Assembly (NCBI GenBank): GCA_010672965.1
Contig: JAAHFN010000026.1
Location: 62,001-126,000, forward strand
Direction of reading: 5' to 3'
Source of the DNA: Oscillatoria sp. SIO1A7
Lineage (GTDB): Bacteria > Cyanobacteriota > Cyanobacteriia > Cyanobacteriales > Laspinemataceae
DNA: 64,000 nt
The position numbers were made by a program, and so were the translations under genes. Under the pieces are notes generated by a model. It saw only the letters and a list, made by a program, of their open reading frames with translations. It did no database searches and was not told the origin of the DNA. Below, one piece after another: positions 19,653 to 27,571 of this stretch; position 1 is the stretch's first letter; the number at the start of each line of letters is the position of its first letter.

Positions 19653-20819
19653 CTATACAAGCATGGAGAGAATCGCCCGGGCAGCCCGATCGCAAACCCC
19701 GGGTTCTCCTAAATTGCGCCTCATGTCTCGATAGGATGCTTGGATTTGCTGGCGTCGATGGGAATTTTGCAATAGTTCTTGGGCTTCTCGGACGATATTG
19801 GCACTGGTGGCTTGGTCTTGCAGCAACTCTGGGACCACCGGCTTCATCTCGACTAAGTTGGGAGGAGACATGAAGGGGATGGAAAAGGCTAGCAGACGGC
19901 GCATAACCCAGGCGGTAAGCGGATGGACGCGATAGATAACTACCTGGGGCACTTGCAGGAGGGCTATTTCTAGATTGACGGTTCCGGATTTGGTAATGGC
20001 GAGGTCTGCAGAGGCGATCGCCAACCTACTAGAATTCTTATCTAGAATAGTGGCGCGCAAATCTTTGGCTGCGATCGCCTCTGCAATCGGTTTTCGATAA
20101 GTCTCCAAAGACAAAGGAATCCAGAAATGAATCTCGGCTATCTGGTCCTGCAATATCCGAGCTGCCTCCAGCATCGTCGGCAACAAATATTTAATCTCTT
20201 GCTCCCGAGAAGCAGGCAGCAAAGCTACAGCAATTTTGCCTTCTTCTATTCCCAGACTCTGGCGCGCCTCATCCCGAGTCGGCATTGCTGGCAATTCGTC
20301 TAGCAAGGGATGGCCGACCCATTGAACGTTAGCGCCTTTTTCCCTGTAGTAGCGGGCCTCTTCTGGGAAAACTGCCAATAACAAATCGCAATTGGCGACA
20401 ATTTGGGCGGTGGTGCTGGCTCTAGCAGACCAAACCCATTCTTGGGGTGCAATGTAATAGACGATTGGGGTTTTAGGCAGTTGGCGGCGAATGTAGCTGG
20501 CGATCGCCAAGTTTGGCCCCATATAATCTATAAGTACAACTAAGTCGGGGGGATTTTCTCGTAAATAGTCTTTTGCCTTTTGCTGAACTTGAAGCGTCGA
20601 AACCACATAAGGCAAAGATTCCACCAAACCCACCGAGCCAATCTTGGTCGTATTGGCCAGGAGGGTCGCCCCAGCTCGGGCCATTCCTTCCCCTCCCAAA
20701 GCCGCTATCTCTAATTCAATGCCGGTTTCCGCCGCTTGTCGCTTCAGAGCAGAAACCAGCAAAGCTCCCTGCAAATCGCCGGATACTTCTCCAGTGCTGA
20801 TAAATATTTTTTGGGGCAT
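19653..20819 (-). CDS. lpxB: lipid-A-disaccharide synthase
   Basis: 388 residues from the ATG at 20819. It joins UDP-2,3-diacylglucosamine to lipid X to give the lipid A disaccharide at the inner membrane. Evidence: N-terminal KIFISTGEVSGDLQGA, GGEGMARAG, YYIAPQEWVWSARA, LLPASREQEIKYLLP and a late AITKSGTVNLEIALL, all GT-B/LpxB landmarks. An in-frame ATG 21 nt upstream lies inside a GGGGCAT minisatellite that touches the start, so the repeat has eaten into the leader. In many cyanobacteria lpxB follows lpxA directly; here it is about 6.7 kb downstream of lpxA, beyond a decarboxylase gene and decayed genes. Confidence 0.93.
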   Translation of the reverse strand: MPQKIFISTGEVSGDLQGALLVSALKRQAAETGIELEIAALGGEGMARAGATLLANTTKIGSVGLVESLPYVVSTLQVQQKAKDYLRENPPDLVVLIDYMGPNLAIASYIRRQLPKTPIVYYIAPQEWVWSARASTTAQIVANCDLLLAVFPEEARYYREKGANVQWVGHPLLDELPAMPTRDEARQSLGIEEGKIAVALLPASREQEIKYLLPTMLEAARILQDQIAEIHFWIPLSLETYRKPIAEAIAAKDLRATILDKNSSRLAIASADLAITKSGTVNLEIALLQVPQVVIYRVHPLTAWVMRRLLAFSIPFMSPPNLVEMKPVVPELLQDQATSANIVREAQELLQNSHRRQQIQASYRDMRRNLGEPGVCDRAARAILSMLV

Positions 20820-21030
20820 GGGGCATGGGGCATGGGGCATGGGGTGTGGGGTGTGGGGTGTGGGGTGTGGGGTGTGGGGTGTGGGGTGTAGGGTGTAGGG
20901 AGAGGAGAGATGAGGAGAAAATTATGGCCGTTCTTCCTCTTCCCTACACCCTACAGCCTACACCCAACGCAGATGCCCTACACCCTACACCCTTCTTCCC
21001 CCTACACCCTACACACTACACCCTACACCC
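20820..21030. repeat. GGGGTGT / GGGGCAT minisatellite and CCCTACA repeats
   Basis: Four GGGGCAT units pass into seven GGGGTGT units, then GGGTGTA, then opposite-strand CCCTACACC units (20939-21030). Such arrays recur at 19020-19055, 22070-22110, 22250-22340, 47975-48055, 48130-48190 and 48725-48785. Here the array replaces the upstream region of lpxB. Confidence 0.8.
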
Positions 21031-21091
21031 TGGCATTACTACTCTTTGGTATGATAGGTTTTAATTGCACCTCTAGATCGGATCGTCTGTT

Positions 21092-21587
21092 GTGGCTAAG
21101 GATCGTTTTCATCAAGTTGTTAAGATAGCTCTTGCTAAGGATGGGTGGAATATTACTCACGATCCATTTCCGCTTAAAGTCGGTGGGTTAGAAATGGAAA
21201 TTGACTTGGGGGCAGAACGATTACTGGCAGCAGAGCGAGGAGATGAAAAAATTGCCGTTTAAGTAAAAAGCTTTTTGGCTACTGCATCGGCAATTTCAGA
21301 GGGAGCATTTCAATTTCGTACCCGGACGCCTAACGCCTAAAGGCGCGGCTAGACAAACAAAGCCCGAAAGGGCTACTGGTTGCAAAAGTGAAATGCTCCC
21401 GGATCGACTGGCGAGGCTACACAAAAGCCAAGAGGGCTAATGGTTACAAAAGTGAAATGCTTCCATTTCAGAGTTTCATACAGCCGTTGGACAGTTTATT
21501 AACTACCGGGCTGCTTTACGCCGCGAACACCCCGATCGCATTCTCTATCTAGCCATACCCAATCTAGTCTATAACAGCTTTTTATAA
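21092..21587 (+). pseudogene. xisH: xisH-like gene, broken by a stop and a small element insertion
   Basis: A GTG at 21092 opens VAKDRFHQVVKIALAKDGW, ITHDPFPLKVGG, then MEIDLGAERLLAAERGDEKIAV, a clear XisH N-terminus. TAA at 21260-21262 replaces the expected Glu of IAVEVKSF. The frame goes on VKSFLATASAISE and is then cut by a 163-bp element (21302-21464) with 9-bp ATTTCAGAG duplications on both sides. Downstream the C-terminus resumes: FHTAVGQFINYRAALRREH, PDRILYLAIPNLVYNSFL, stop at 21587. Removing the element and one duplicate restores the frame apart from the nonsense codon. XisH is required with XisI for fdxN-element excision in Anabaena, but xisHI pairs are widespread and resemble nuclease-type genes. 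xisI follows directly. Confidence 0.88.
21302..21464. mobile_element. MITE-like element, family B, inserted in xisH with 9-bp target duplication
   Basis: Ends GGAGCATTTCAATTTCGTA and TTACAAAAGTGAAATGCTTCC are inverted repeats. ATTTCAGAG at 21293-21301 and again at 21465-21473 is the target duplication. An internal end (AAAAGTGAAATGCTCCC, 21383-21400) shows the element is a 100-bp unit with an extra 64-bp end segment. Interior motif CGCCTAACGCCTAAAGGCGCGGCTA is shared with 27163-27262. Confidence 0.85.
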
Positions 21588-21666
21588 CTTAATTTCCCGC
21601 CTCAATGCTGCAAGATAATTCCGTAAAAATAATTGTTTATGATATTGAATTAGAACAAATATTACT

Positions 21667-22015
21667 ATGGAAACAGTGACGGATAGAGTTTAAAAAATAT
21701 AAGCAAATTGTACAAAAATTATTGATTGCTTATGCAAAAAGCAAGCCAGCTAATGGAGAGTTTGAGGTTGAGACTATTTTTGATACAGAGCGAAATCATT
21801 ATCAAATTGTACATCTGGGTTGGCTTCATCAGCGCTGGGTACATGACTGTGTAATCCACCTAGATATTAGAAATGAGAAAATTTGGATTTTTTACAATTC
21901 GACGGAACACGATATTGCGGCAGATTTAATCGATTTGGGGTTAACAAAACAAGATATTGTGTTAGGCTTTTACCCTTCTTTCATGCGGGAAATGAGTGAC
22001 TATGCAGTGGGTTAA
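21667..22015 (+). pseudogene. xisI: xisI-like gene with an early frameshift
   Basis: The ATG at 21667 gives METVTDRV and then TAA. Dropping one T from GTTT at about 21688-21691 joins it to an open frame VKKYKQIVQKLLIAYAKSK, then TIFDTERNHYQIVHLGW, VIHLDIRNEKIWIFYNSTEHD and QDIVLGFYPSFMREMSDYAVG, a full XisI sequence of about 115 residues. Without the shift only a TTG at 21722 could start, giving 97 residues. XisI normally pairs with XisH, which is also broken just upstream, so the whole module appears dead. A sequencing indel is the main alternative for this one change. Confidence 0.78.
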
Positions 22016-22118
22016 GGGTAGAATAAGGGTGAAAAGCGCGATCGCTCCTTTACAAAAACTCTCTTCTACCCCACACCCCACACCCTACACAAGCGGGTGT
22101 GGGGTGTGGGGTGCTCTT

Positions 22119-22258
22119 GTGTGGGGAAACTTCATACTATTTCCCAACCGCTTTCAGGAGCCGAAAAGTCCTACGGGAACTCTGGATTCAGGTTTCAATT
22201 GGGAACGATCCCGGTTTTCACCATTTTTGGTGACAACCCGGAGCGAGTCAACACCCTA
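22119..22258. repeat. family E element-like segment
   Basis: Between GTGTGGGGAAACTTCATACT and AGTCAACACCCTA lies a segment like those at about 18781-19021 and 61520-61686 (shared TTCAT, GAGCCGAAAAGTCCTACGG and final AGTCAACACCCTA). It contains CACCATTTTTGGTG and GGGAACGATCCCGG palindromes and is flanked by CCCTACACC arrays. No gene is seen from 22016 to 22509. Confidence 0.5.
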
Positions 22259-22509
22259 CCCTACAGCCTCCCCCCCTCTTTCTTATCCTACACCCTACAC
22301 CCTTCTTATCCCTACACCCCACACCCTTCCCCATGCCCTACACCGACATGGAGACTTGGGGACGACATGTTTTGGTTTACTGTTTACAAAAATAAAATGG
22401 CCCCCTCGCATACCCGAGATAGGGGCAACAGGGCGATCGCCTTTGGCTATACAAGCCTTGCAGAAGCTGCATAAAGTGGAGAAAGTACAGAAAATTTCTG
22501 CTGCGAATG

Positions 22510-22538
22510 TTGAAATTTCAGCAAAACTATGCTACTAT
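22510..22538 (+). promoter_or_regulatory. strong sigma70-type promoter before the structured RNA
   Basis: TTGAAA at 22510-22515, a 17-bp spacer and TACTAT at 22533-22538: one mismatch from consensus in each box at ideal spacing. Predicted start about 22545, four bases before the first stem of the folded RNA. Confidence 0.6.
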
Positions 22539-22544
22539 AGGTCT

Positions 22545-22811
22545 ATAGCTTCCCATGAGGGGGCATAAATCAGGGCCACGGCTAGCCGCGACCCTTTTAA
22601 ACTAAGACCAGTAAACTTTAGTAAGGAGGTATTTTCAGTCTAGAAACTTTCCCCCTCAAAAAAAACGGACTGGTAGGGGTATGCCTTGGACTCGCGGGCA
22701 ACAAGTCCATTGGCACGCCTCCAATAGCTAGCCCGTATGGGAAGATAGCCAAGCCCAAAAACCCGCTGACGACGCAATAGATGGTATCGCGGCAGCGGGT
22801 GGGTTTCTTTT
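22545..22811 (+). ncRNA. candidate structured non-coding RNA with three-way junction
   Basis: No protein gene is supported here, but the plus strand folds well. P1: CTTCCCAT (22549-22556) with ATGGGAAG (22737-22744). P2: GAGGGGG (22557-22563) with CCCCCTC (22651-22657), enclosing the hairpin GGGCCACGGC/GCCGCGACCC and ACTAAG/CTTTAGT. An eight-A linker follows. P3: ACGGACTGG (22665-22673) with CTAGCCCGT (22728-22736), then TAGGGG/CCTCCA, GCC/GGC and TGGACT/AGTCCA around an 11-nt loop. P3 abuts P1, allowing stacking. AAGGAGGT (22623-22630) lies inside the P2 arm. A promoter precedes and a terminator hairpin follows. It is not RNase P, tmRNA or SRP RNA by their conserved motifs. A 6S-type RNA or a stand-alone HEARO/omega-type RNA are possible identities that I cannot settle. 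Confidence 0.5.
22761..22811 (+). terminator. rho-independent-like terminator of the structured RNA
   Basis: ACCCGCTG (22761-22768) pairs with CAGCGGGT (22793-22800) around a 24-nt loop, followed by GGGTTTCTTTT. The T-tract is interrupted by one C. Confidence 0.55.
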
Positions 22812-23665
22812 GGGAAATGTGGGGACTTTCGGACCTGTGGGAAGGGTGGGAGGTGTGGGAAGTGTGGGAGGAATGGGAAGAACCTGAGAAATTCTCCCCC
22901 CTCTCCCCACACTCCGCACACTCCCCTCTCTCCCCCCTCCCCCCACAATATTTGGGCGAGGACCTCCTTACCTTTTCTTGATTCTACAACGGCTTACCTT
23001 GTTTTGCACGGGCTGCTCGCTTGCCCGAGATAGGGGCTATGGGGCGATCGCTCTCTAATTGCCGGCGATCGACAAGCCAGGTATTTTGAATTTTGAATGC
23101 GCGAGTTTTGAATGCGCGAATTTTGAATTCCGTGCAGCCGGATATTGCCCGGGAGCCAGGGTTCAAAGGTATTTTGAATTTTGAATGAAAGAATTTTGAA
23201 TTCCGCGCAGGGGCAGTCCTTTAAACCTAAAAATTGACTGGAACTAGAAACAAACCTCTTATTGCAATTTCACTTATTTTTTGATAAGTTATATAGCGAT
23301 TCTCGCGCTTGATGTGAGGTTGTCCAACCCGATCGTTCATTACAGGAGCATTTCAGTTTTGCATCCAGCCGCCTTGCAAGTCCCTTAAGGGGCAACAGGA
23401 AGGTCGCCCACCGGATTTGCTCTTATTTGAGTAGATGCAGTGGCTGCTTTTTTGAATTGAATAGCTTGGAATTGATTGATTGCTATGGCAGCAGCGATCG
23501 CTCCCGTGGGGAAGAGTGGGAAGGAGTGGGAAGGAGTGGCAGGGAGGGAGAGAGAGTGGGGAAGAGGGGGAAGGAGTGGGAAGGATTAAACAAAGTCCTC
23601 TTCTTGTCTCCCTTGTCTCCCTTGTCTCCCCTTGTCTCCCCTTGTCTCCCTTGTCTCTCCTTGTC
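22812..23665. other. non-coding stretch with simple repeats and element fragments
   Basis: No gene is supported. Contents: GTGGGAAGGGTGGGAGG-like purine runs (22837-22880) with CTCCCC runs opposite, ATTTTGAATTTTGAATGCGCGA repeats (23084-23210), a truncated family A end (TATAGCGATTCTCGCG, from 23292) butted against a family B end (GGAGCATTTCAGTTTTGC, from 23345), GGAAGGAGTGGGAAGGAGTGG repeats (23514-23585) and CTTGTCTCC repeats (23605-23665) right up to the decarboxylase stop codon. Confidence 0.6.
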
Positions 23666-25987
23666 TTAATTCGGCTGGAATTCGGCCAAGACTTCGCGCA
23701 CGATGTCAAATAGCTCGGCCACGATGTACTCTACAAAGGGCTTACCATCGACATCTTCGGTAATCCAAGGATCCATGATGGTCGATCGCATCACCACAAT
23801 TTTTTCGCCGGAGCCAGAACTGGAAGTAGGGCTAACAGTTTTCCCTAGCAAGCGATCGCGGTAATCGTTGAAAAACTTCTCGCCGTAGGTCTCCTTAAAG
23901 AAGGAAGTCGTACTGACAATAATCTTATAATTGTAAATGTCGCGACCATCCGCCTTGAGACTGACGCGATCGTAGATAGCCTCATTGAACGCATTCACAT
24001 TGTCCAGATTCTGTTCCAGCCCGCCGCCTTCTACGCGATAGTTGAAGGCATAAGTGAGGATATTCAAATCCGCACCCTCCTCGCGCAGAAGCTCCAGATC
24101 CGCGCCGGTGGTATCGTTGAGAATCGATTGAGGGGTTTTGCCAGACAGCTTCTTCAGAAAAGACTTTACTGCCTCTTCTTTCGTTTGGCCTGAGTCAGAC
24201 CAATGAGGCGTCGGCTCCACGATAAAATTCTCTTCCACATCGCTCGCCTCCAACAGCTTCCAATGGAAGATTTTGCAGTTGTAAGCCGTCAGCGTCATCA
24301 ACTTACCGTAACCCTGGCGCGTTAGCGGGATAGCCGCATGGCTGAGATAGACTCCTGCCGCTGCCGCTCCGGGCTTAGAGCCTTCAATTCCGTAGGTTCC
24401 CAACAACCATTCCGGCGGCGTTCCGTCGCCATCGCCAGTATTGATATAGGGGGCTTCAAAAGCAATCAGACTCCGCATCGCCATATTGCGATAGCACAAT
24501 GCCCCCGCCGGATAGGGCAGGTAACCAGTCTTGTGAGGATCGATTGTAATCGTATCGGTGCTACCGAGGGCGCGATACTGATTCATTACATACTCGCTGA
24601 CAGCGATCGGTACTCCGCCGGAACCGTCATCATGCAACAGGGAAGCAAAATAGCCGCCCCAAGCACAGTCGGCATGCACCGCAAAGTCCACATTCTTGTT
24701 GCTGCGATATTCTTGCTGCGCGGCCAAAACATCGACGAGCGGATCTACATTGCCCTCTTCTGTTGTACCGAACACCGCAACCACTGCAATAATCGGGTGC
24801 TTTTTCTTGTCGTCTGTATTGGTACCCTCAAGGTATATATCGATCGCTTCTTTGAGTTCATCAATATCCATGCGACCATAGATGTCTAGGGGCACGGTGT
24901 GCATATTCTTGGCTCCCAGTCCCAGAATGGCAGCTCCCTTGGGCAGGGAATAATGCTTGGACGCAGGCACCATGATGACTCCATCTCCCACCGTCGGATC
25001 CGTTAAAAACTTCTCGGAAAAGTCCATAAAGCCCATGTTTTGGAGGGAGTAGGGATCGATTTTCTCATTGAGCAGCACCTCATCCACTTTATACTCGCCA
25101 TCCTTATCCACGGCGCGGTTAAACAGATCCAGCACTTCATCAACAGACAGGTTCAACATCTCCCACTCGCTGAGTTCTTTCAGCAGCTTTTGTGTGCCAG
25201 AAGGGAGATTGACCATAAAGCGATCGGCCACGTCTGAACCCGCCTCCACATCGGCCTCCGTCAGTCCCTGGCGGAACGAGAAGGGATAGAATTTGAGGTT
25301 GCGCGCTGCCCAGAGAGCTTCAATATTTGCCGTCGAGCCGCCGCAGGTGAGGTGGCCCCAGGGCTGAGGCTGATGCGGGGGGTCGGTGACCGGATAGCCC
25401 AACATCTGGCAGAGATCCTCGCAGGCTTCTACTTCCAGGACGGTGGTGATTGGCGATGCTTCCAGAGCAACGTTGTTCTGGTTGTAGAGCATGGCGGCAA
25501 AATAGCCTGCCATCCCTGGCAATGTCTGGTCCCAGGTCATATGTCCCTGGTAGCGCATACTGGCAAAGGGTCCTGATTTTTTCAGTTGTGCCAGCAGAGC
25601 GTAGAACTCGGTTTTTATAATATCCACCGCATCGAGATAGTCCTCTTCCCGCTTCATGCTTTCGGTGATGGGGGAGGGATCGCTCGGGTGGAAGTTGCGC
25701 CGCCAGAAAACATGGTCGTTCAGGGCGACGGAGACTAATTCAGAGAAAAGATCGACGTTTTCGCCCCGGGGACCGAGGAACCAAGCAGCCAAGTCCGACG
25801 ATGCTTCAATTTCGCTAACAGGTTCCTCGGTGGTTTGGGGCTTAGTCGGCTTATTGGGCTTATTGGGCTTACCCCGCTTTTTGCCTACTAATTTGGGAAT
25901 GACGCGATCGGCGAGCATTTTGCCGATCGCTTGCCTTAAGCTCTGACCTTCATAGTCGGGGGTCAATTTAGCGCGTAGTTTTTTCAT
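23666..25987 (-). CDS. large PLP-dependent group II amino-acid decarboxylase
   Basis: 773 residues, longer than classical glutamate decarboxylases. The PLP fold is clear: GHMTWDQTLPGMAGYFAAML, the cofactor loop GGSTANIEALWAARN, FGTTEEGNVDPL, the Asp in VHADCAWGGY and the Schiff-base Lys in TIDPHKTGYLPYPAG. The family decarboxylates aromatic amino acids, glutamate or related substrates; which one cannot be read from motifs. The N-terminus is Lys/Pro-rich (NKPNKPTKP). The start at 25987 has a strong AGGAG site. A phosphatidylserine-decarboxylase-like remnant lies just upstream, and such genes are sometimes paired with PLP decarboxylases. It sits between lpxA and lpxB and may be an insertion into that block. 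Confidence 0.85.
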   Translation of the reverse strand: MKKLRAKLTPDYEGQSLRQAIGKMLADRVIPKLVGKKRGKPNKPNKPTKPQTTEEPVSEIEASSDLAAWFLGPRGENVDLFSELVSVALNDHVFWRRNFHPSDPSPITESMKREEDYLDAVDIIKTEFYALLAQLKKSGPFASMRYQGHMTWDQTLPGMAGYFAAMLYNQNNVALEASPITTVLEVEACEDLCQMLGYPVTDPPHQPQPWGHLTCGGSTANIEALWAARNLKFYPFSFRQGLTEADVEAGSDVADRFMVNLPSGTQKLLKELSEWEMLNLSVDEVLDLFNRAVDKDGEYKVDEVLLNEKIDPYSLQNMGFMDFSEKFLTDPTVGDGVIMVPASKHYSLPKGAAILGLGAKNMHTVPLDIYGRMDIDELKEAIDIYLEGTNTDDKKKHPIIAVVAVFGTTEEGNVDPLVDVLAAQQEYRSNKNVDFAVHADCAWGGYFASLLHDDGSGGVPIAVSEYVMNQYRALGSTDTITIDPHKTGYLPYPAGALCYRNMAMRSLIAFEAPYINTGDGDGTPPEWLLGTYGIEGSKPGAAAAGVYLSHAAIPLTRQGYGKLMTLTAYNCKIFHWKLLEASDVEENFIVEPTPHWSDSGQTKEEAVKSFLKKLSGKTPQSILNDTTGADLELLREEGADLNILTYAFNYRVEGGGLEQNLDNVNAFNEAIYDRVSLKADGRDIYNYKIIVSTTSFFKETYGEKFFNDYRDRLLGKTVSPTSSSGSGEKIVVMRSTIMDPWITEDVDGKPFVEYIVAELFDIVREVLAEFQPN

Positions 25988-26167
25988 TTTCTACTCCTGT
26001 TGAACAATAAATCGTTAATTGAACCAATAAACGCCGCGATTGAAGGCGTTCAGTTGAGGGCGTTAGGCGAATATTGCAAACGCCCCCAACTGAACGACTT
26101 CGATCGTTCGGGGAACTGCAAAAACAATTCTTAGGTATAACCTTGCCTATAAGCACCTGTATTGAAA

Positions 26168-26245
26168 GATCCCCCTAAATCTCCCTTTTTAAGGGGCACT
26201 TAAGCTGGCTCCCCCTTAAAAAGCTTAAAAAGGGGGGTTAGGGAC
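26168..26245. repeat. palindromic CCCCCTTAAAAAG-type repeat
   Basis: GATCCCCCTAAATCTCCC, TTTTTAAGGGG, CCCCCTTAAAAAG and CTTAAAAAGGGGGG are arranged as overlapping inverted repeats. This is a sequence type widely dispersed in cyanobacterial genomes. Confidence 0.6.
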
Positions 26246-26432
26246 TTGCAAGTTAATAATGTACCAATTCAAGGGGCAACGACCAAGCGAGCGCCCGAAC
26301 GGTGGTGGTCAAAGGGACTGGTACTTTATTTCTGCGCAAGTCCCTTAGAGGGGATCTTGCAGCTTAATTTTTGTAGGTAGCAACTTGAGTTAGGGATAGC
26401 AACGCGATCGCGCCTCCCGGTATGCAAGGAAG

Positions 26433-26660
26433 TTACTTGGCCAAGTATGCAGCCCTATTAATGAAACGATTTTTCCTGGACTTAGTTAACTTCACCGCCG
26501 CCTCATCTGGATTCAACAGCAAGCCAATTTGCTGCCCTTGAAAGATATTCAATGAGGGAAAGCGATCGGCCTCAAACAACAGAATGTTCAAAGAACCCCC
26601 ATATTGGAAATAGCCTATCTCGTCACCTTTGGCGATCCCGATCTGTAGCTCTAACAGGAC
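26433..26660 (-). pseudogene. 3' remnant of a phosphatidylserine-decarboxylase-like gene
   Basis: Reading leftward, about 75 codons encode VLLELQIGIAKGDEIGYFQY, GGSLNILLFEADRF, then GQQIGLLLNPDEAAVKLTK and an ordinary stop at 26433-26435. The KGDEIGYFQYGGS...ILLFE pattern is that of the PSD proenzyme C-terminal region, where the GGS marks the self-cleavage site equivalent to (L/G)GST. In this copy Ser is followed by Leu. The gene is cut at its 5' side exactly at a family C element end (ACAGGACTTA...TTACGC at 26654), so no start or upstream domain remains. Confidence 0.6.
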
Positions 26661-26805
26661 TTATCTTACGCTTTCTTGTCTGTTTTAACTCCTCTATATG
26701 CAATAGAGTTTCGCCGCCCCCACGCTATTAAATATAGCGTCTGGTGCCTAAAATAACTCCAAGATAATGGAACCAATCGCTACTATACTAACCCATCTTC
26801 CAGAG

Positions 26806-27571
26806 CTAAAAACGTGGCTGTAATATTTCTTTATTTTTCTTAAGTCTCTGATTCAGGAGCGATCGCCCTTTTTAAACTTCTGGAATAGACTGCTGTAGTG
26901 CCGTTTCCATAGACCAGCGCAAAAACTTAACTCGGTTTTAGATCGTGTTTCAGCTCTAAAAAAGTCGCTGTAATCGCTGTAATATTTCTTTATTTTTCTT
27001 AAGCCTCTGATTCAGGAGCGATCGCCTTTTTTTAAACTTCTCCCAGGAATAGACCGCCGTCGTCCGGTTCCCCCGGTTCCATAGACCCGCGCAGAAAATG
27101 CCCCTGCGCGGAATTCTCTCATTCTCTCATTCAAAATTAAAAAATTTCTTTATTTTTCTTAAGGGGGCATTTCAATTTCGTATCTAGCCGCCTAACGCCT
27201 AAAGGCGCGGCTACACAAACAAAGCCCTCCGGGCTGTCCCGTTACAAAAGTGAAATGCTCCCTTTTCTTAAGTCCCTTAAAGAGCATTTCGCCTTTGTAA
27301 CAGGGAGCCCTCTGGGCGAGAGTTGGTGTAGCCGCGCCAGCCGCTTTTCGGTGGCGGGGCTTACGCCTATAGGCGCTGCTGCGGCAGCCTGCTTTCATGG
27401 AAATTCTCTCAGTCCCTTATTCACGAGCGATCGCCTTTTTTTAAACTTCTGGAATAGACCGCCGTCGTCCGGTTCCCCCGGTTCCATAGACCCGCGCAGA
27501 AAATGCCCCTGCGCGGAATTCTCTCATTCAAAATTTTAAATTAAAAAATTTCTTTATTTTTCTGAAGTCCC
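26806..27571. repeat. multiple copies of the lpxA 3' end with interleaved elements
   Basis: A unit ATTTCTTTATTTTTCTTAAG + CTGATTCAGGAGCGATCGCC + TTTAAACTTCTGG.AATAGAC + GGTTCCATAGACCCGCGCAG recurs at about 26806-26929, 26963-27085 and 27411-27500, and the last 85 bp of lpxA (27572-27655) is a further copy. On the minus strand the copies read FLRWSMETALQQSIPEV-stop and FLRGSMEPGEPDDGG..., against FLRGSMEPGRRRSIPGR in lpxA. Family B elements lie between copies. Confidence 0.75.
27163..27262. mobile_element. MITE-like element, family B, 100-bp form
   Basis: Inverted ends GGGGGCATTTCAATTTCGTA and TTACAAAAGTGAAATGCTCCC enclose GCCTAACGCCTAAAGGCGCG. The interior matches the element in xisH. A partial neighbouring copy begins at 27283 (GAGCATTTCGCCTTTGTAAC) and runs to about 27400. 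Confidence 0.75.

Noticed and set aside
19385-19873. Several overlapping frames on both strands around the lpxB 3' end
   Set aside because: They consist of GCCCAAT-repeat translations or are antisense to lpxB.
22680-22729. A 16-codon plus-strand frame (MPWTRGQQVHWH...) inside the candidate RNA
   Set aside because: Very short, its codons lie in paired stem arms, and there is no adequate ribosome-binding site at the right distance.
22640-22948. A 102-codon minus-strand frame ending KAYPYQSVFFEGESF
   Set aside because: It is antisense to the folded RNA and starts in a GGGGGAGAG simple repeat; long complementary stems explain the open frame better than a gene.
24338-24889. A 183-codon plus-strand frame
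   Set aside because: Antisense to the PLP decarboxylase, whose motifs are unambiguous on the other strand.
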